64,000 nt of DNA from Dromaius novaehollandiae (lineage: Eukaryota; Chordata; Aves; Casuariiformes; Dromaiidae): contig NC_088098.1 of assembly GCF_036370855.1 (NCBI RefSeq), positions 141,380,721 through 141,444,720 of the forward strand, read 5' to 3'. Below the pieces are notes generated by a model. The model was given only the letters and a program-made list of their open reading frames with translations, ran no database searches and was not told the origin of the DNA. The position numbers and the translations under genes are program-made. Below, in pieces: positions 9,834 to 22,000 of this stretch. How positions within the stretch are numbered: position 1 is the stretch's first letter; each line of letters starts with the position of its first letter.

Positions 9834-10991
9834 AGGTTGGCTCATGACTGTCTGCAAACTATTGAGCGAGTATATTCCAGCCGTCCAGATTTGAGAGATG
9901 TTCCATTGCAGAATCCAGACTGCGAATTATTTACCAATGGGAGCAGATTTATAATAAAGGGAGAAAGAAGGGCTGGATACGCTGTTGTCACTTTGGAAGG
10001 AGAAATCGAAGCAAGATCACTACCAGCAAATACATCAGCCCAGAAAGCAGAACTGATTGCTTTAGCCCGGGCTCTGGAATTATCAGAGGGAAAATGGACT
10101 AATGTGTTTCAGAAGAAGCCCCCCCCAGGGGAATTAAAAAGGGGCTTCATGCCTGGGGATTACTGGCAAATTGATTTTTCTGAATTACCAAAATGTAATG
10201 GATATAAATATTTGTTGGTGATTGTTGACACCTTTTCAGGATGGCCTGAAGCTTTCCCGTGCCGTACCAATAAGGCCAGGGAGGTAGTAAAAATGTTATT
10301 AAAAGAAATTATACCAAGATTTGGGGTATCAGAAGGGTTTTCTTCAGATAGAGGACCTCATTTTATAGCAGAAATAGTACAGCAAATCTCAAAAATACTA
10401 CAAATTAAATGGGACTTACATACCCCCTGGAGGCCACAATCCAGTGGAAAAGTGGAAAGAATGAATCAAACAATTAAGAGACAGGTAGGAAAATTGTGTC
10501 AGGAGACTCAGATGAAATGGACTGATGTTTTACCTCTGGCATTATTAAGAATCAGAATAACCCCAAGGGTTAGGGAGAAAGTTAGTCCATTTGAGATTCT
10601 GTATGGTAAACCTTACACTGTAAATTTAACTGGAAATGAAATTCAAATGCACGTTAAGGGTGATCAAATTTTAAGTGATTATCTCTTGTCTATGGCAAAG
10701 GTTCTTACTTCTCTCCGTAGGTACATCCAGTTAAGATCTCCTGTACTTTTAGATTCACCTGTACATTCATTCCAGCCAGGAGATCAAGTGTATCTTCGGA
10801 CCTGGAAGGACGAGCCATTGGTAGAAAAGTGGAGGGGACCGTATCTTGTACTGCTAACAACAAATACTGCTGTGAAACTGCAGGGAATTGATTCCTGGAT
10901 CCACTACACCCGAGTGAAAGCAGTACCTCGAGAGACGTGGAAAGCTGAACAAGTTCAACCTCTAAAGTTAAAAATACATAAAGATATATGA
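9834..10991 (+). pseudogene. pol: pol: RNase H fragment fused to integrase
   Basis: The first ~90 codons are RNase H. The usual T-D-G-S block reads T-N-G-S (Asn codon 9936-9938), so one catalytic Asp is lost, while the Glu of A-E-L-I-A-L (10050-10052) is kept. Near 10107 the sequence jumps in frame into integrase, so the rest of RNase H and the zinc-binding N-terminus of integrase are missing. The integrase core is well kept: Asp codons 10173-10175 and 10347-10349 and Glu codon 10455-10457 give the D-x57-D-x35-E triad. The C-terminal domain has the W-R-G-P-Y (GPY/F) motif typical of gamma- and epsilon-type enzymes. The frame ends at TGA 10989-10991. Normally integrase joins viral DNA to the host genome. 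Confidence 0.9.
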
Positions 10992-11062
10992 GTTGTATTG
11001 GAAGCGAATAGGTTTTAAATTTAGATTGTATTCAGGAAAGAATTGCTTTAATCTGTTTGTTA

Positions 11063-11064
11063 GG
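11063..11064 (+). promoter_or_regulatory. Candidate env splice acceptor
   Basis: TTTAATCTGTTTGTTAG|GAAT is a pyrimidine-rich tract ending in TAG, about 50 bp before the env ATG and with no AG in between. It would pair with the donor at 7056/7057. Weak consensus; inferred only from position. Confidence 0.35.
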
Positions 11065-11111
11065 AATAGGGTTAATATTGTTGTTACGGTATCTATGGTA
11101 TCTGTGTAAAA

Positions 11112-11770
11112 ATGATGTTCTCCCAAATAACCAGGAGAGAAATGTGGTGGTTAGTTTTTCTAAGTTACCTGAGCCAAACAATTAAAGGGAACCAGGAAGG
11201 ATTTTGGAGCCATAATCTCCATTTGGAAGTAATTACGAAATCTATGAAGATAGTTAACCAGAGGGATTGCTGGGTGTGTACCCACTTCCCTGAACATTCC
11301 AACAAGGGCTTCCCCCTAATTGGAGTGCCTCTTAATTTTTCCTTTATGGAATTTATGAGGCAGATAAGAAATGATAGTGATCAAACGAAATATAATGAAA
11401 CAACCGAACAGGAATGGGAAGTCCAGAGTGTGACAGGAGATTATTACCAATGTATCCGAAGATGTAATAATAGTAATAGATGGTGGGAAAAAAAACTGTA
11501 CCCTATGGAAAGCAACCGATCAACTGTACTGGAGCCATTAAGGTGGGAGGTTATAAAAATTGCTCTCATATACCTGAAATAGGTTATAAGTGGCCAAGTA
11601 AGGAACTAAATGGGTGGCATGTTCCGAAAGGTAGTGGATGGTATTGGTTGTGTGGGAACAAGGCACGAAAAGTGCTACCTCCTAATTGGTCAGGGGCATG
11701 TACTTTAGGGGCAATAATCCCTAATGTTACTATAAGAAAAGAACTGAGTAATAAATATCAAAAATCCTGA
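11112..11770 (+). pseudogene. env: env surface subunit (SU), frame-disrupted
   Basis: Start at the ATG of 11112, which opens a signal-peptide-like stretch (W-W-L-V-F-L-S-Y-L, residues 12-20). A CXXC motif, C-W-V-C (residues 53-56), is the isomerase-like motif of gammaretroviral SU that bonds to TM. N-glycosylation sites (N-F-S, N-D-S, N-E-T) follow. The frame of 11112 ends at 11582, but SU content (N-C-T, C-S-H, P-N-W-S-G-A-C) continues in the frame of 11480; the switch falls at the A8 run 11488-11495. A TGA at 11768-11770 then separates SU from TM. At about 220 codons SU is about half the usual length, so part is probably deleted. Confidence 0.82.
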
Positions 11771-12340
11771 CTAAGAACATTCATGAGGAGACAAAAGAGG
11801 GTCAATAATCCTTTAATAGATCGACCTACTAGGTTTCAGTCATTCGTAAGGTGGCTGTTTCCACAATTGGGAGTGAGTGAACTTGAAAAAGCAATAGTAA
11901 ATATTTCAGCAGTTATTGAAAAAATAGGGAATAAAACCTCTGATGCCATTGCAGCTTTACAAGAGGAGGTTTCAGAAATTGCTAAAATAAGTACCCAAAA
12001 CCGAATGGCTCTAGATATGTTATTGGCATCTCAGGGAGGAGTATGTACAGTAATAAATACTAGTTGCTGTGTATATGTGGATCAAAGCGGGAGAATTTCT
12101 ACCGATCTAAATGAAATCTGGAAGCAGACTGAAATCTTACATGAGGTTCAGAAAGATGATACTTCTTTCGGATTTGAAGAAATATGGAAATGGTTGACTT
12201 CCTGGTTCCCTGATGTGAGCTCATGGGTTAAAAAATGTTTAACAATTTTAGGATTGGTGTTAGTAGTTTTTGTATGCGTTTATGTAGTGATTCAATGTAT
12301 TTCTAAGTGTTATATGAAACTAATATGGGAAAGATTTTAA
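11771..12340 (+). pseudogene. env: env transmembrane subunit (TM)
   Basis: Open from the codon after TGA 11768-11770 to TAA 12338-12340, in the same frame as the end of SU. A furin-type R-R-Q-K-R stands at 11786-11800, then a hydrophobic fusion-peptide-like region and a long heptad-rich helix. The conserved segment before the disulphide loop is followed by C-x6-C-C (Cys codons 12044-12046, 12065-12067, 12068-12070), the hallmark of covalently bonded gamma-type Env. A membrane helix (about residues 152-172 from the ATG at 11783) and a short cytoplasmic tail end the protein. TM drives membrane fusion in the family. The unit itself is open, but the upstream stop and frameshift prevent a full Env. 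Confidence 0.88.
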
Positions 12341-12378
12341 AAGAGTGAGACTAATATGAAAATGATCATATAAGTCTC

Positions 12379-12390
12379 AAAGGGGGGAAT
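12379..12390 (+). other. Polypurine tract
   Basis: AAAGGGGGGAAT immediately before the TG of the 3' LTR, the usual place and composition for the plus-strand DNA primer. Confidence 0.85.
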
Positions 12391-13105
12391 TGTTACAAGA
12401 CAACCCTGAGAAGCTCAGAAAGAATGTTTGAAGTAGGTAGATTTGGATAACTTCTATCTTAGATAGAATTTATTTAGCATGAGTAGCCGCACACTTGCTT
12501 AGCATAAGTAGCTAAATTTGCTGAAGCCTTAGGCCGTGCTCCTAGTTCATTAAGAAAAGGCCTCAGAGCTGGTGCAGGCTGGAGAGATAAGGGAGTTACA
12601 AGCAGTCTGCATTCCTGTGCCCCACTCTCCAGAAGGGAGGATGCCAAGGCTGAGAAATAAGGCCTGTTTGGGCGCCAAGACCTTGGGAAGTAAAAAGCTT
12701 CCTCTCACTGTTAAAACAGTGATGATTAAGGGGTCTGGATTATGTCTTCTTCCTCAGGGCCTTGGAAGATAACACCTACTGACCCAGCTGGGGCAGTGTT
12801 AATTAATTGATCAGAACCTTGAGAAGCAGGGGTGGGACCCAGGGAAATGTGAAGAAATCATTAACCAATCAGTGTAGAAGAGGAAGGAAGTCACAAATAT
12901 GGCAATAAGAGGAAGGAAGTCACAAATATGGCAAATTTGATTGTATAAATGCTACCTGAAAAGTTGGGGGGGTGTGCTTGATTTGTGGGAGACCACCGAG
13001 CACCCAGGCTTGCGCAACTCTGAAATAAATAAATAAATGTCTCTCCTGAGTGTGTAATTATTGGCTCATTGCACACCGGGCAACGAATCCGCTTTTCGGA
13101 CAACA
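12391..13105 (+). repeat. 3' LTR (715 bp)
   Basis: Same length and ends as the 5' LTR. TATAAA is at 12944-12949 and AATAAA signals at 13024-13037, where the proviral transcript would be polyadenylated. The U3 24-bp repeat pair is kept. Followed directly by TAAT. Confidence 0.95.
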
Positions 13106-13109
13106 TAAT
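13106..13109. repeat. 4-bp target-site duplication TAAT, right copy
   Basis: Matches the TAAT before the 5' LTR. Confidence 0.85.
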
Positions 13110-15630
13110 CACTTCCCTGTTGAACAAACCTTTGTTCCTAAAGGAGTTTTAAATATCCAGAAATCTTGGTGGACATCTGGAAGAAAAGTTAAGACTAACT
13201 ATTTTAACAGCTGCTTGGAAAACAGCATCTTTTTTTCTGGTCAAGATCCCTTTAGGAAACTTGTCCCATAATGGCGTACAGCATTTCCTAAAACTTTTCC
13301 TGTTTTCTACAGTCATGCTTGATATGATGGATTTATGAATTGGCTAGCAGTTCCTGAGTTTCATCAAGGAGAGATCTGTTAAAAGGCAAGGTTTAAAGCT
13401 AAAGAAAAATTTTAGTAGCTTGCAAGATTCTGCCAAGGGTCTGGATTCTTCACTGTACCTATTAGAATCAACAGCCAGAACAGAGTAGAAAAGGAGTATG
13501 ATTATAATTTCTTTTTCAAAGGACAAATCTTAGTTTTAAACAAACAAAGCCTCTAAAACTGCAAATCTGTCAGAAAAGAAGCTTCATTGCTCTATTTCCT
13601 GTAAAATGCCAGAAGACTTTCAAAGAAACAGCAATAGATGTGAAAAAGGACCCCTCTTTACCTTATTGGAGTGGCATATTAACCTACAATATGCTTTAGC
13701 ATCAGAAAGTACTTTACAAGTTTTGTGTTTGAGGAGAAGGGGAGTAGCTCTGAACCAAAAGATAGATCTACAGACCAGCTTAAAACAAAGCAAAACAAGT
13801 AGAATGATAGAGACTTTTAAAATGTTTTGAATAAGTAGCTATTCCATTTGTCAGAGTGCAATTTATGACCAATGGAGGGCATCAAAAATATTTATGAAAA
13901 ACATTGTGGTGCATATAGCATCAAAGGTATGTCCAAAAAGTCAGAGAAGAGAAATTTTGTGTGCTCCCAAATGAAGTTCAGAAATCCATCAGGGGACACT
14001 GAAATGCATATCTAAAGAAAACAAGAAATCTAAAGGAAATAACCTCATAGGTCCAAATCCTTAAAAGCATTTTGGCTTTGAAATACCCAGTTCCTAGGTG
14101 CCTTGCTGCCATGAGGTGTATGCCTTAGCAAAGCATTTTCAGAACACAACTGAAGAGGGAACTGCCTTAGGCAAGTCAGGGTTCAGTGGCAGGGGAAAGA
14201 ACAGGTCTCACATGTCGAAGTCAGCTTAGACAGAAGCCTTCCTCTGCCCTTGTGTTTTACAGTTACAGTCAAAGATCCCCCGCAAAATATTTAGACTGTT
14301 TTAAGTAATGTAACTTTTCTGGGGTAAGTTAAACAGACGTTCAGCAGTCCTTTAGACAGGTTCTATCCTTAGGGGTATTCAGTACTATAGATTCAGCCTC
14401 AGGTTGGAGTAGGGCTCTGAGTAGCTTATTGACTTGAGAGCAGCACTAGTTCTCCACGTGTCCAGAGCAGAAACATGACTTAAGGAGAAGTAAGTGGCAT
14501 AAATTTTAGGGATGCTAGTAGAAACTTGATACTTACACAGATGGGCATGTATCTGAGTACTTCTGAAATTCTAGCCCATGGGAGATATTTTTTTCTAACC
14601 TGGTGCTTTTTGTTACTTCTAGGGACATGAGTGAAATTGCTACAGAGTTTGTAAGGGAGATTGTTGCCTTACTCGGTGAATATATTGATTTAAGTCATTT
14701 ATTCAGGGAACAACCAAACACTTTACAGTGGAAATGGCTACTTGTTTAACAGCCAATTCTGCCGCCTTCACTGTAGAAGAATGCACCTTTCATGAAATGT
14801 ATGTTTAGAAACCCAGAATGGTCAATCTTAGTCATTATGCTAAAAGAACCATTTTAATCACACATATAAAAATAAAAATAGGTTGTGTGAAGTGTATGAT
14901 TGACTATCAACTCCTGGGAGAATATAAAACAAAATGTTTTCAGAATTGACTGCCAAGCTTCAGCGACAGCTATCCAAAGATGAGGAAGCCCACAGTGGTT
15001 CTTCAGCTTAACACAGTGTGCAGAACCCCTGAGCCTCAGCTATTGCTAGCTGACTACACATCCCAAATGCTGCTGAAGACTAATGTTCACACATGAAGAT
15101 TTTTCCCCCCAAATGCTCTTTTCAGTCAGAAAAGTGTAGGCAAGAGGCAATTCAGGGATAAGTCAGTGATAGCTTTAAAACACTCAGGTCCCCAAGAAAT
15201 GAGGAAATACAATGTACAAGTTTCTATATGCTTTGAAAGCAGCCTAGAACTTCCTGCCTTTTATAAATGTGTTTCAGAAGTATGCAAACAATCCTCTTTG
15301 GATACCAAGCTTTTTTCTGTCAATTCGAGACTGAGGAGTTTTCTGTCTCCTTTATCTCCAGGTGAGGATTTGCTGACATGCTCTGTGTTGCTGAGTTGTT
15401 CCCATAAGCTCCTAAGAATCTCATTTCAGATATCAAACATCTGCTTCCTGCTACTCTCTTTCTCAAGGCCTGGGTTCACTCTGGTTTCTTCCACCCTCTC
15501 TGAGGAACTTCAGTGTACTTATGTGCTCTGTGGGTAACTGGATCTATATTTCCGACAGGAATTTAGTCTAAGATTACTAATTGTCATAGCACTACGGTCA
15601 TGTACTTAGTGAAATACACAATCCTGAATG
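13110..15630. other. Non-coding flank, nothing recognised
   Basis: No gene, RNA or repeat family recognised. Open frames at 13606-13830 and 15166-15537 are short and motif-free and are treated as chance. Confidence 0.55.
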
Positions 15631-15639
15631 TCAGTGTGC

Positions 15640-16060
15640 AGTGACAGCTGGCTGCTCCCCCAAAGACGGGGAGCTGGGAGCTGAGGGTGCCCCCAGCGCA
15701 AGCCATGCCCTTGGCGATGGGGCACTGCCTGGCAGGGTCTATATGTGGTGGCAGAGCCAGGGCTGGTAGTGGGGTCCATCAACGGCCCCCGGCACCGCGA
15801 ATGATGAGCTGGGTCCAGTATCCCTCCAGGAGCTCCAAGAGGAGGAGACCAGGTACAGGGCTGGAGATGAGCTACAGCAAAGTGTCTGAAGTCCATCCAG
15901 GAGATGAGCTGCTGACAACATAGGGTCGAGCTCCCCCCAGGAAGTAGGGCTGCAGCCGGCATAGCTGTGGCATCACAGGGCAGGGACTGGCGACCCCAGG
16001 CTGGGCTGAGATGGGGCCGGGGCTGGGCAGAGATGGCCCAGGTTCCCCAGCCAGGGAGGT
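15640..16060. other. G+C-rich island, unclassified
   Basis: Base composition rises sharply against the flanks, and open frames appear on both strands (for example 15606-15962 minus and 15687-15923 plus), as expected from few A+T-rich stop codons rather than from a gene. Words such as GAGGAGACCAGGTACAGGGC and GGAGATGAGCTGCTGACA resemble dispersed-repeat or LTR-like sequence, but I cannot name a family. No promoter or splice pattern was seen. Confidence 0.5.
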
Positions 16061-19000
16061 GGGCAGAGATAGTAAGGCCTATTAATGCCCTCAGGACCCT
16101 AATGTATACGTATAAGGTTGCATGTATACGGTCCCTAAGTGTACAGAGATATAAGCTTCATGAGCATGGGAGGAAGTAGACACCTAATATGAGGCTCAAA
16201 TAAATCAATGTGCTTACTAGGAAGTCATCTAAGCTAACAACTAAGAAATACCAGGGACAGAGTCTGATTACTCAAATAACAAGACATCTAGCTTTTAGAC
16301 AGAAGTCTTTCTGACAGCATAACAGTATTCCTGCTTCTGAGGCTAGTCAGCCAAGCCAGATCTTTCCCCTAAATAAAAATTTTGTTTCCCACAGTCTGTA
16401 AATTTAACCCTCCCTTGAGCTGTGCAAAACATGCTTTTATGCTTGAGTTGACTCTAGACGTCTCTTTGAGGTATATTACAGTGTGGGCAAGTCTTTCTTG
16501 TTAAACCTCTCTGCAGTAAGGAGGATGTTAATGAGGAACTGGAGCCTGGTGATTGTCCTAATCATCCGTCTACCGATTCATTGTTATTTTCTGGTAAAGC
16601 AAGTATTTTAGCATTCATAAAGCAAACCAGAGTAAGAAGAAGAAATAAGGAACTTGCTGCCTGTACTGCCCTACCTACAAGGAAGGGGAGTTCTTTGCAA
16701 GTATGAAATCAAAGTATGAATTACTACTGCATATTATTAGATTCAGATGCAAACCCCAATTACTTATCAAGAAGTATTTTCTTGTCATTATTTATGCAGT
16801 CAGAAACTCTAAGTGTACCTACTGAATTAGGTTATGTATGTAAGTGAAATAAAGATGGTTTTGTAAACCACCTTCAAACTTAGCTGTAAACTAAGCAAGA
16901 AATTTGTTCAGTATTATCCACCATGTGAACAGAAATTTAGGATTGCAGGTGACAGATAAGTTGGATTTTGTAATTGCCAGTGGCACCTAACAAGACAACT
17001 AAATGTCCAAGTCCACTTTGTAAATCTTGCCCTTTGTGCCCTCCTAGTTATTCAGCATTGCCAGTAAAACAGTGGCTACTGTCACCAATCCAATTTATAA
17101 TCAATCTAGTGATGTAGTTTTGCTTGAATGAGCAAGGAGGTTAGTTTTAATCTAAAGTGGGACTAAAAATAGCAGCATAATGTTGCTGCTAAATTGTCTC
17201 AACAAGTCCAATCCAATAAACACAATTAAAAAAAAGCCAACCTTTTTGAAAAGGCTTTTTCATGATGCATTTAAAACCAGTTGGAATGCACAGATGTTGA
17301 AGTCATACAATGCTGATCAGCTAGAACTTAGGCATTGAGGTTTAAAAGTGTAAAACCCTTTTGCTGAGTGATTACCAAAGAGTGCATCTGGCTCCTAAAA
17401 GAAAAGTTAACTTTTATATGGTATAAACGATATAATAGATTGCTATTAATTAGCTGCATTATTACTGAAGGAGCTGAAGCAATAGACTAGGTCTCCTTTG
17501 TGCAGTCTGCCAGACACTCTAAAATAAAGAACAAATGACACTATCTCCTCCCAAATAACTGATTCTCTGCATATACTGTAGCGAAAAAAACTTCCTCACC
17601 TACTCTGGCATTAGGAACTGATCCTGTCTGACACATGGTTGAAGGGAAAACTGATATGACTTTTCTTTAGGTCTTCAAGGTCAACAGCTGTAGCTCTTCA
17701 CCTCTGAATACACAGTCTGAAGTGCACCATCGAGCACAGGAAAAAACAGAAGGGTGATTTTTTTTTTTACATATGTCTGTCATTTTTAAACTCTTCCTCC
17801 ACCAGTCCCTACTTCTCTATTCCTTATGTATTGCTCTTCCTTCTTTCCCTTCTTGAGAACAGAGTTATTTTTGGAATCATTTTCTACTGAGATTAGTTGC
17901 ACTAATTACTCAAATAGCAACACAGTGTGTACCAGAGTTACGGAGTTACAGGTGTCACAGGAATAGACAAACCAGCACCACAGTTAATCTACCCTGGAGA
18001 TAACAGAGTTAATTCCTTGTCAAGGGAGGTTCCGTTCTGTTCTGTCTTAAGCTATTGTTTGTTCTTGTACTTAGAGAAAAGGAGTGATGTGCTACTAGAA
18101 TTGTGTTATCTGCTGATAGAGCCAGAAATGGCATCCTTGTTTCTAATAGCCTCAAATAGCCTTTTTTTCTCTAAATTCATTTTTCTAAATTCATGTAGAT
18201 TTTTGACACCCATAAGATCCAACAGCTATGAGTTTTATGCTTTGTGCACCTTGAGTGTAAGTCCTGTATGTCAGATTCTGCTTTGTTACTATTCAAAAGA
18301 CTTCTGACCTCTAATTAAGAAAACAATGACAAAAAGGCTATATCTTTTATTTATATGTACCTCACCTCTTTAGCCAGTGAGTCAACTAGAAACAGTTGCA
18401 GAATGCAGTTAGAACTCATAGTTTTTTTAAACTATGATTTTATGCGCCTTTTAATCAGAGACAGGAAAACATCTGCTTTTTTGGCAAATGGAGAAATAAA
18501 ACAGCAATCTTGTGAGCATTAAAACACAAGGGGGGAGGAAAGTTTCATTGTAATGTAGAAACAGCTCACTTCTTTCTTGGAATCTTTTTTACTGAATAAG
18601 TTAAAATGTTATTTGAAAACTAGATTATATTTTTGGGAAGGAGGTCTCAGATTTTTTTGGTAACAAAAATTAAATTTTCAAAAAAGCACACACCTGCTAT
18701 GAAATTATTGAAACAAAAATACCTTAATTTAGTTGAAAGCATTATCTTCTGTGAAGACTAGTTCTATTACTATTATGGAGCACTATTTTATATGAATTTT
18801 TATATATAAAATGCTCAAGCTGTTCAAATTGCTAATTAGAAGAGTGCTATTTCAACCACAATGATCAAATCACAGGCATGAAATTGTGGAGTATTCATTT
18901 CTTGATGTAGGTTTAAGCTGATACTCTTTGAGTATCAGGCTGTATTCATAAAGCCTTATTGTCCTATTCTCTACATACTGTCTGATATGGAGACCTGCAT

Positions 19001-22000
19001 GAAATGGTTGCTAATCACACTTAATCAAATTGGTGAATTTAGTTAACAGATGTTATCCTTTTAAGGACTTTGTAAGACTTCTAGTGATGTTTAAGAGGTA
19101 GTTTTTGGAAGCCACTCAGAAATATGATATGTTAAATATGCATGTTTATTTAAGTCAGATATTTTTAAAAACTGCCTTAGTCCTACTTTATCTTTATGGT
19201 TTCTTACATTGCTTATATAGCTTTTGTTGTATAAAGGGTGAAAAAGTTAAATAACACATTGCACAGTTACAGAAATGCCTATCTTGACCAATAAGTCGCT
19301 CTTGCCATCTTTGCCAAGGATAACCCGCAGTCTAGTGGTCCTTTGGAAATACATGTTAAATCCTCCTCAGGCTGAGGAAAATCTAGTGCTCAGATTGCTC
19401 ATATCCTGTGTGAAAGTACCACTGCATCTAATCTCTCGGGTGTCTCTCAAAGGCTTCAGCAATACTGACACATATGAGTACTGCAATAAGGAGGTACATG
19501 CCTGTCTCCTCAGAGCAGGAGTGCTCCTCTGAGCCTGCCTGGATGACTAGTTCAGGTTATTTTCAGGTTAAATGGGAGGTGTTCAAAGAACTTAGTTGTC
19601 ACAAGACATGAGCAATGGAAAAGGAATAAGTGAGGCCTAAGCACTTATATACCAGTGTACGCTAAGCTTTGGGGTGTGGGATCACACTTGAGATATTTAA
19701 CCTGAACCACTAGGAATCCAAAAGATAACCTCACCTTTATTTTCTTTTGCAGTGTTTTCAGAAACTTTCCTTATAGTTTTAGTACTACATTTAGTTTTCT
19801 CTCAAATGGTTTTTACATTAAAAATTCTAAGGGCCCAATCTGCTTTCAACATCTTCCAATAATATTAGATACACTCATGTGCCTGTCAATACAAACTCTC
19901 TTCTTTTACAAGGAAATCCATACAAATGATTTTTTTCCTAGGTGTGAAACATAAGCAAAATTGTTTTGACCAGTGTTTCCGGAGGGTAGAGTGGAGACTG
20001 TTTGCCATTATAATTCATGAGGGGGCAGATTGTTTCCCAGTATTGAACGTTTGTCAATATTTTCTATAAGAAGTCAGCAAGTCCTTAACACTATAAAAAT
20101 GTTTGTAATTATGTCTGGGTCTTAAGGACTTCAGATAACAACGGACAAAACTTGTCTGCATGTGGTTCAGTTTGTTTTGGGTTTAATTTACTTACCTGCA
20201 TAAAGCAACAAAAGACATTCTGCCATTTGTTCCCCAAGCGAGATTGCATAATATCCCACACATGTGTCAGATATCATGTGAAAAAAATGCAGGTTTGCAG
20301 AATGGTCATATTTGTTAAACTGCCTTGCGTACCTTGGGGCAAGGCTGTAATACCCTCCATAGACTTGCACAGCAAAGAGGTGGGAACAAAGTGCTTTCTC
20401 CCCTGGCAGGCTGTCCACACTGAAGCTGCAGAACAAGCTGTGCAGAAAGCTGCTCCCTGGGGCCACTGCTCATCGAGGTGGCCAGTCAGCAAAGACTACG
20501 TGTAACCTGTGGACCCCTGCAAGTACAGTGGGAAGCAATCAGGTTCACTCCTGCTCGAACAGGGGTAACGGGAAACTAAACTGTGGCTTAGTCACAAGCT
20601 GTCCTCACGTTTGTAACAAAGCCCTAAGCATTTAAGGAGCCAAAGGCTGACTTTGAAGTTAAAATCCCATCCAGATGAAAGACATTCACACCTCTTCAGG
20701 TGTTATACTGTTTGGTTCCTCTTGACTATAGAGGGAACAAGACAGAAATCTATTGATTTAGGGACTGAGGGCTATTTCCACAGTCAGAGGGTGTGAGAAT
20801 TTATTTTTACATGAAACCTCACCTTCTAAGGATAACAGCAAAATCTGTAAAAAGATTTGTTTATTGAGTACATTACTGTTGCCTTCAGTGAATATTGGCT
20901 TAATATTCAGTGGTTTTAAATCTGGGGTTTGTACAGACTCTTTCAAATGATTCCACGAAAGGTGGTTGAGAAAAGCAAATTCATAAATGTGATGCAGTCT
21001 ACATGTAAAACTTCTGAAACATCTCCACTGAGGGCAAATCAGAAATCATTATGGTTGGAAAACTCTACATGGATCTTGAAACCATGTTTAATTATCAGTA
21101 TAAACAGCAGTACAGAAGTTCCTTGTACTGCATTTTTACATGCTCTCCATTTGAAACCTTTAACCAAGAGACAAATTACTTTGAATGTGTCAGTTTTGAG
21201 GAGACTGGAAAAGTTTATATATCACACAGTAAAGAGAAATCCTGGTGTATATGCCCATCACTTTCTGAGAAATTAGCCCTTTTGAAGTTAAATCTTAATT
21301 TGAGGTGGCATATTTAGTATATTACGACTTCTTCATTTAGAGGAACCTGACTAAACTACCTGTAATTGTATACTCCGGTAGTCTTCAGGTTATGTCTACA
21401 GTGACTTCTTACTTTAAAGCGTTATTTTACTTCTCTCTATTTCCCGTGTCATTTCTCTTCTTGCAAGTTTCCCTCATGCACCAAAGAGGGCAGTGACTCC
21501 AAGATCACTAGCTGTGAACTTGATTTGGTACCAGAATTGTTACTCAGGTTGCCTTTTTTCTCAGTCTGGCGAGTGATGCTAGGTAGACAGCAACAAGTGA
21601 GACCTAGCTGTGAGCACTTGGAAGCCTAGAGACTATAAACCCAGGTACCCCTCTTTCTCAAGCTACTTATTTTAGATTGCCTGACATATTGTCCAATTTC
21701 CTAAGTGGTTTGTTGGTATAATTAACACACACATTCATACTTTCGCCATCATTTGGAAAACTGCAAGTCTAGCTAGATTTGTTCAATTACAAATAATATG
21801 GTTTTGCTGCTCTTTGCCGCTAATTACTTAAGGCTGTCGGTGTTCAGGGTGTCAGCATTTATGGTGTCCACATAGACCTTTCTGTGAAGCAAATCACCTC
21901 CATAACATCTTATCTCTGCTTTAAGGATTTTCACTGACACATACAATCCACAGTTAACTAGACCTAAACTTAGACTGGACAGATATGAAATGTTGCACCC

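Larger units (their letters stand above)
6193..13105 (+). mobile_element. Class I (gammaretrovirus-like) endogenous provirus
   Basis: The order is 5' LTR, PBS, gag, pol (protease, partial RT, partial RNase H, integrase), env, polypurine tract, 3' LTR. It is 6.9 kb long and flanked by a 4-bp duplication. Class I membership rests on the MG-start matrix, a single CCHC zinc knuckle, gag and pol in the same frame across a stop codon, a GPY-type integrase tail, and an env with CWVC and CX6CC motifs. The interior is 5.48 kb, shorter than the usual 7 kb or more, because two pol segments are missing and SU is short. Single-base frameshifts lie in gag, pol and env, and extra stops at 8529, 9315 and 11768. 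The LTRs differ at about 14 of 715 positions without indels, which suggests an age of a few million years at typical bird rates (inference). Confidence 0.95.
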
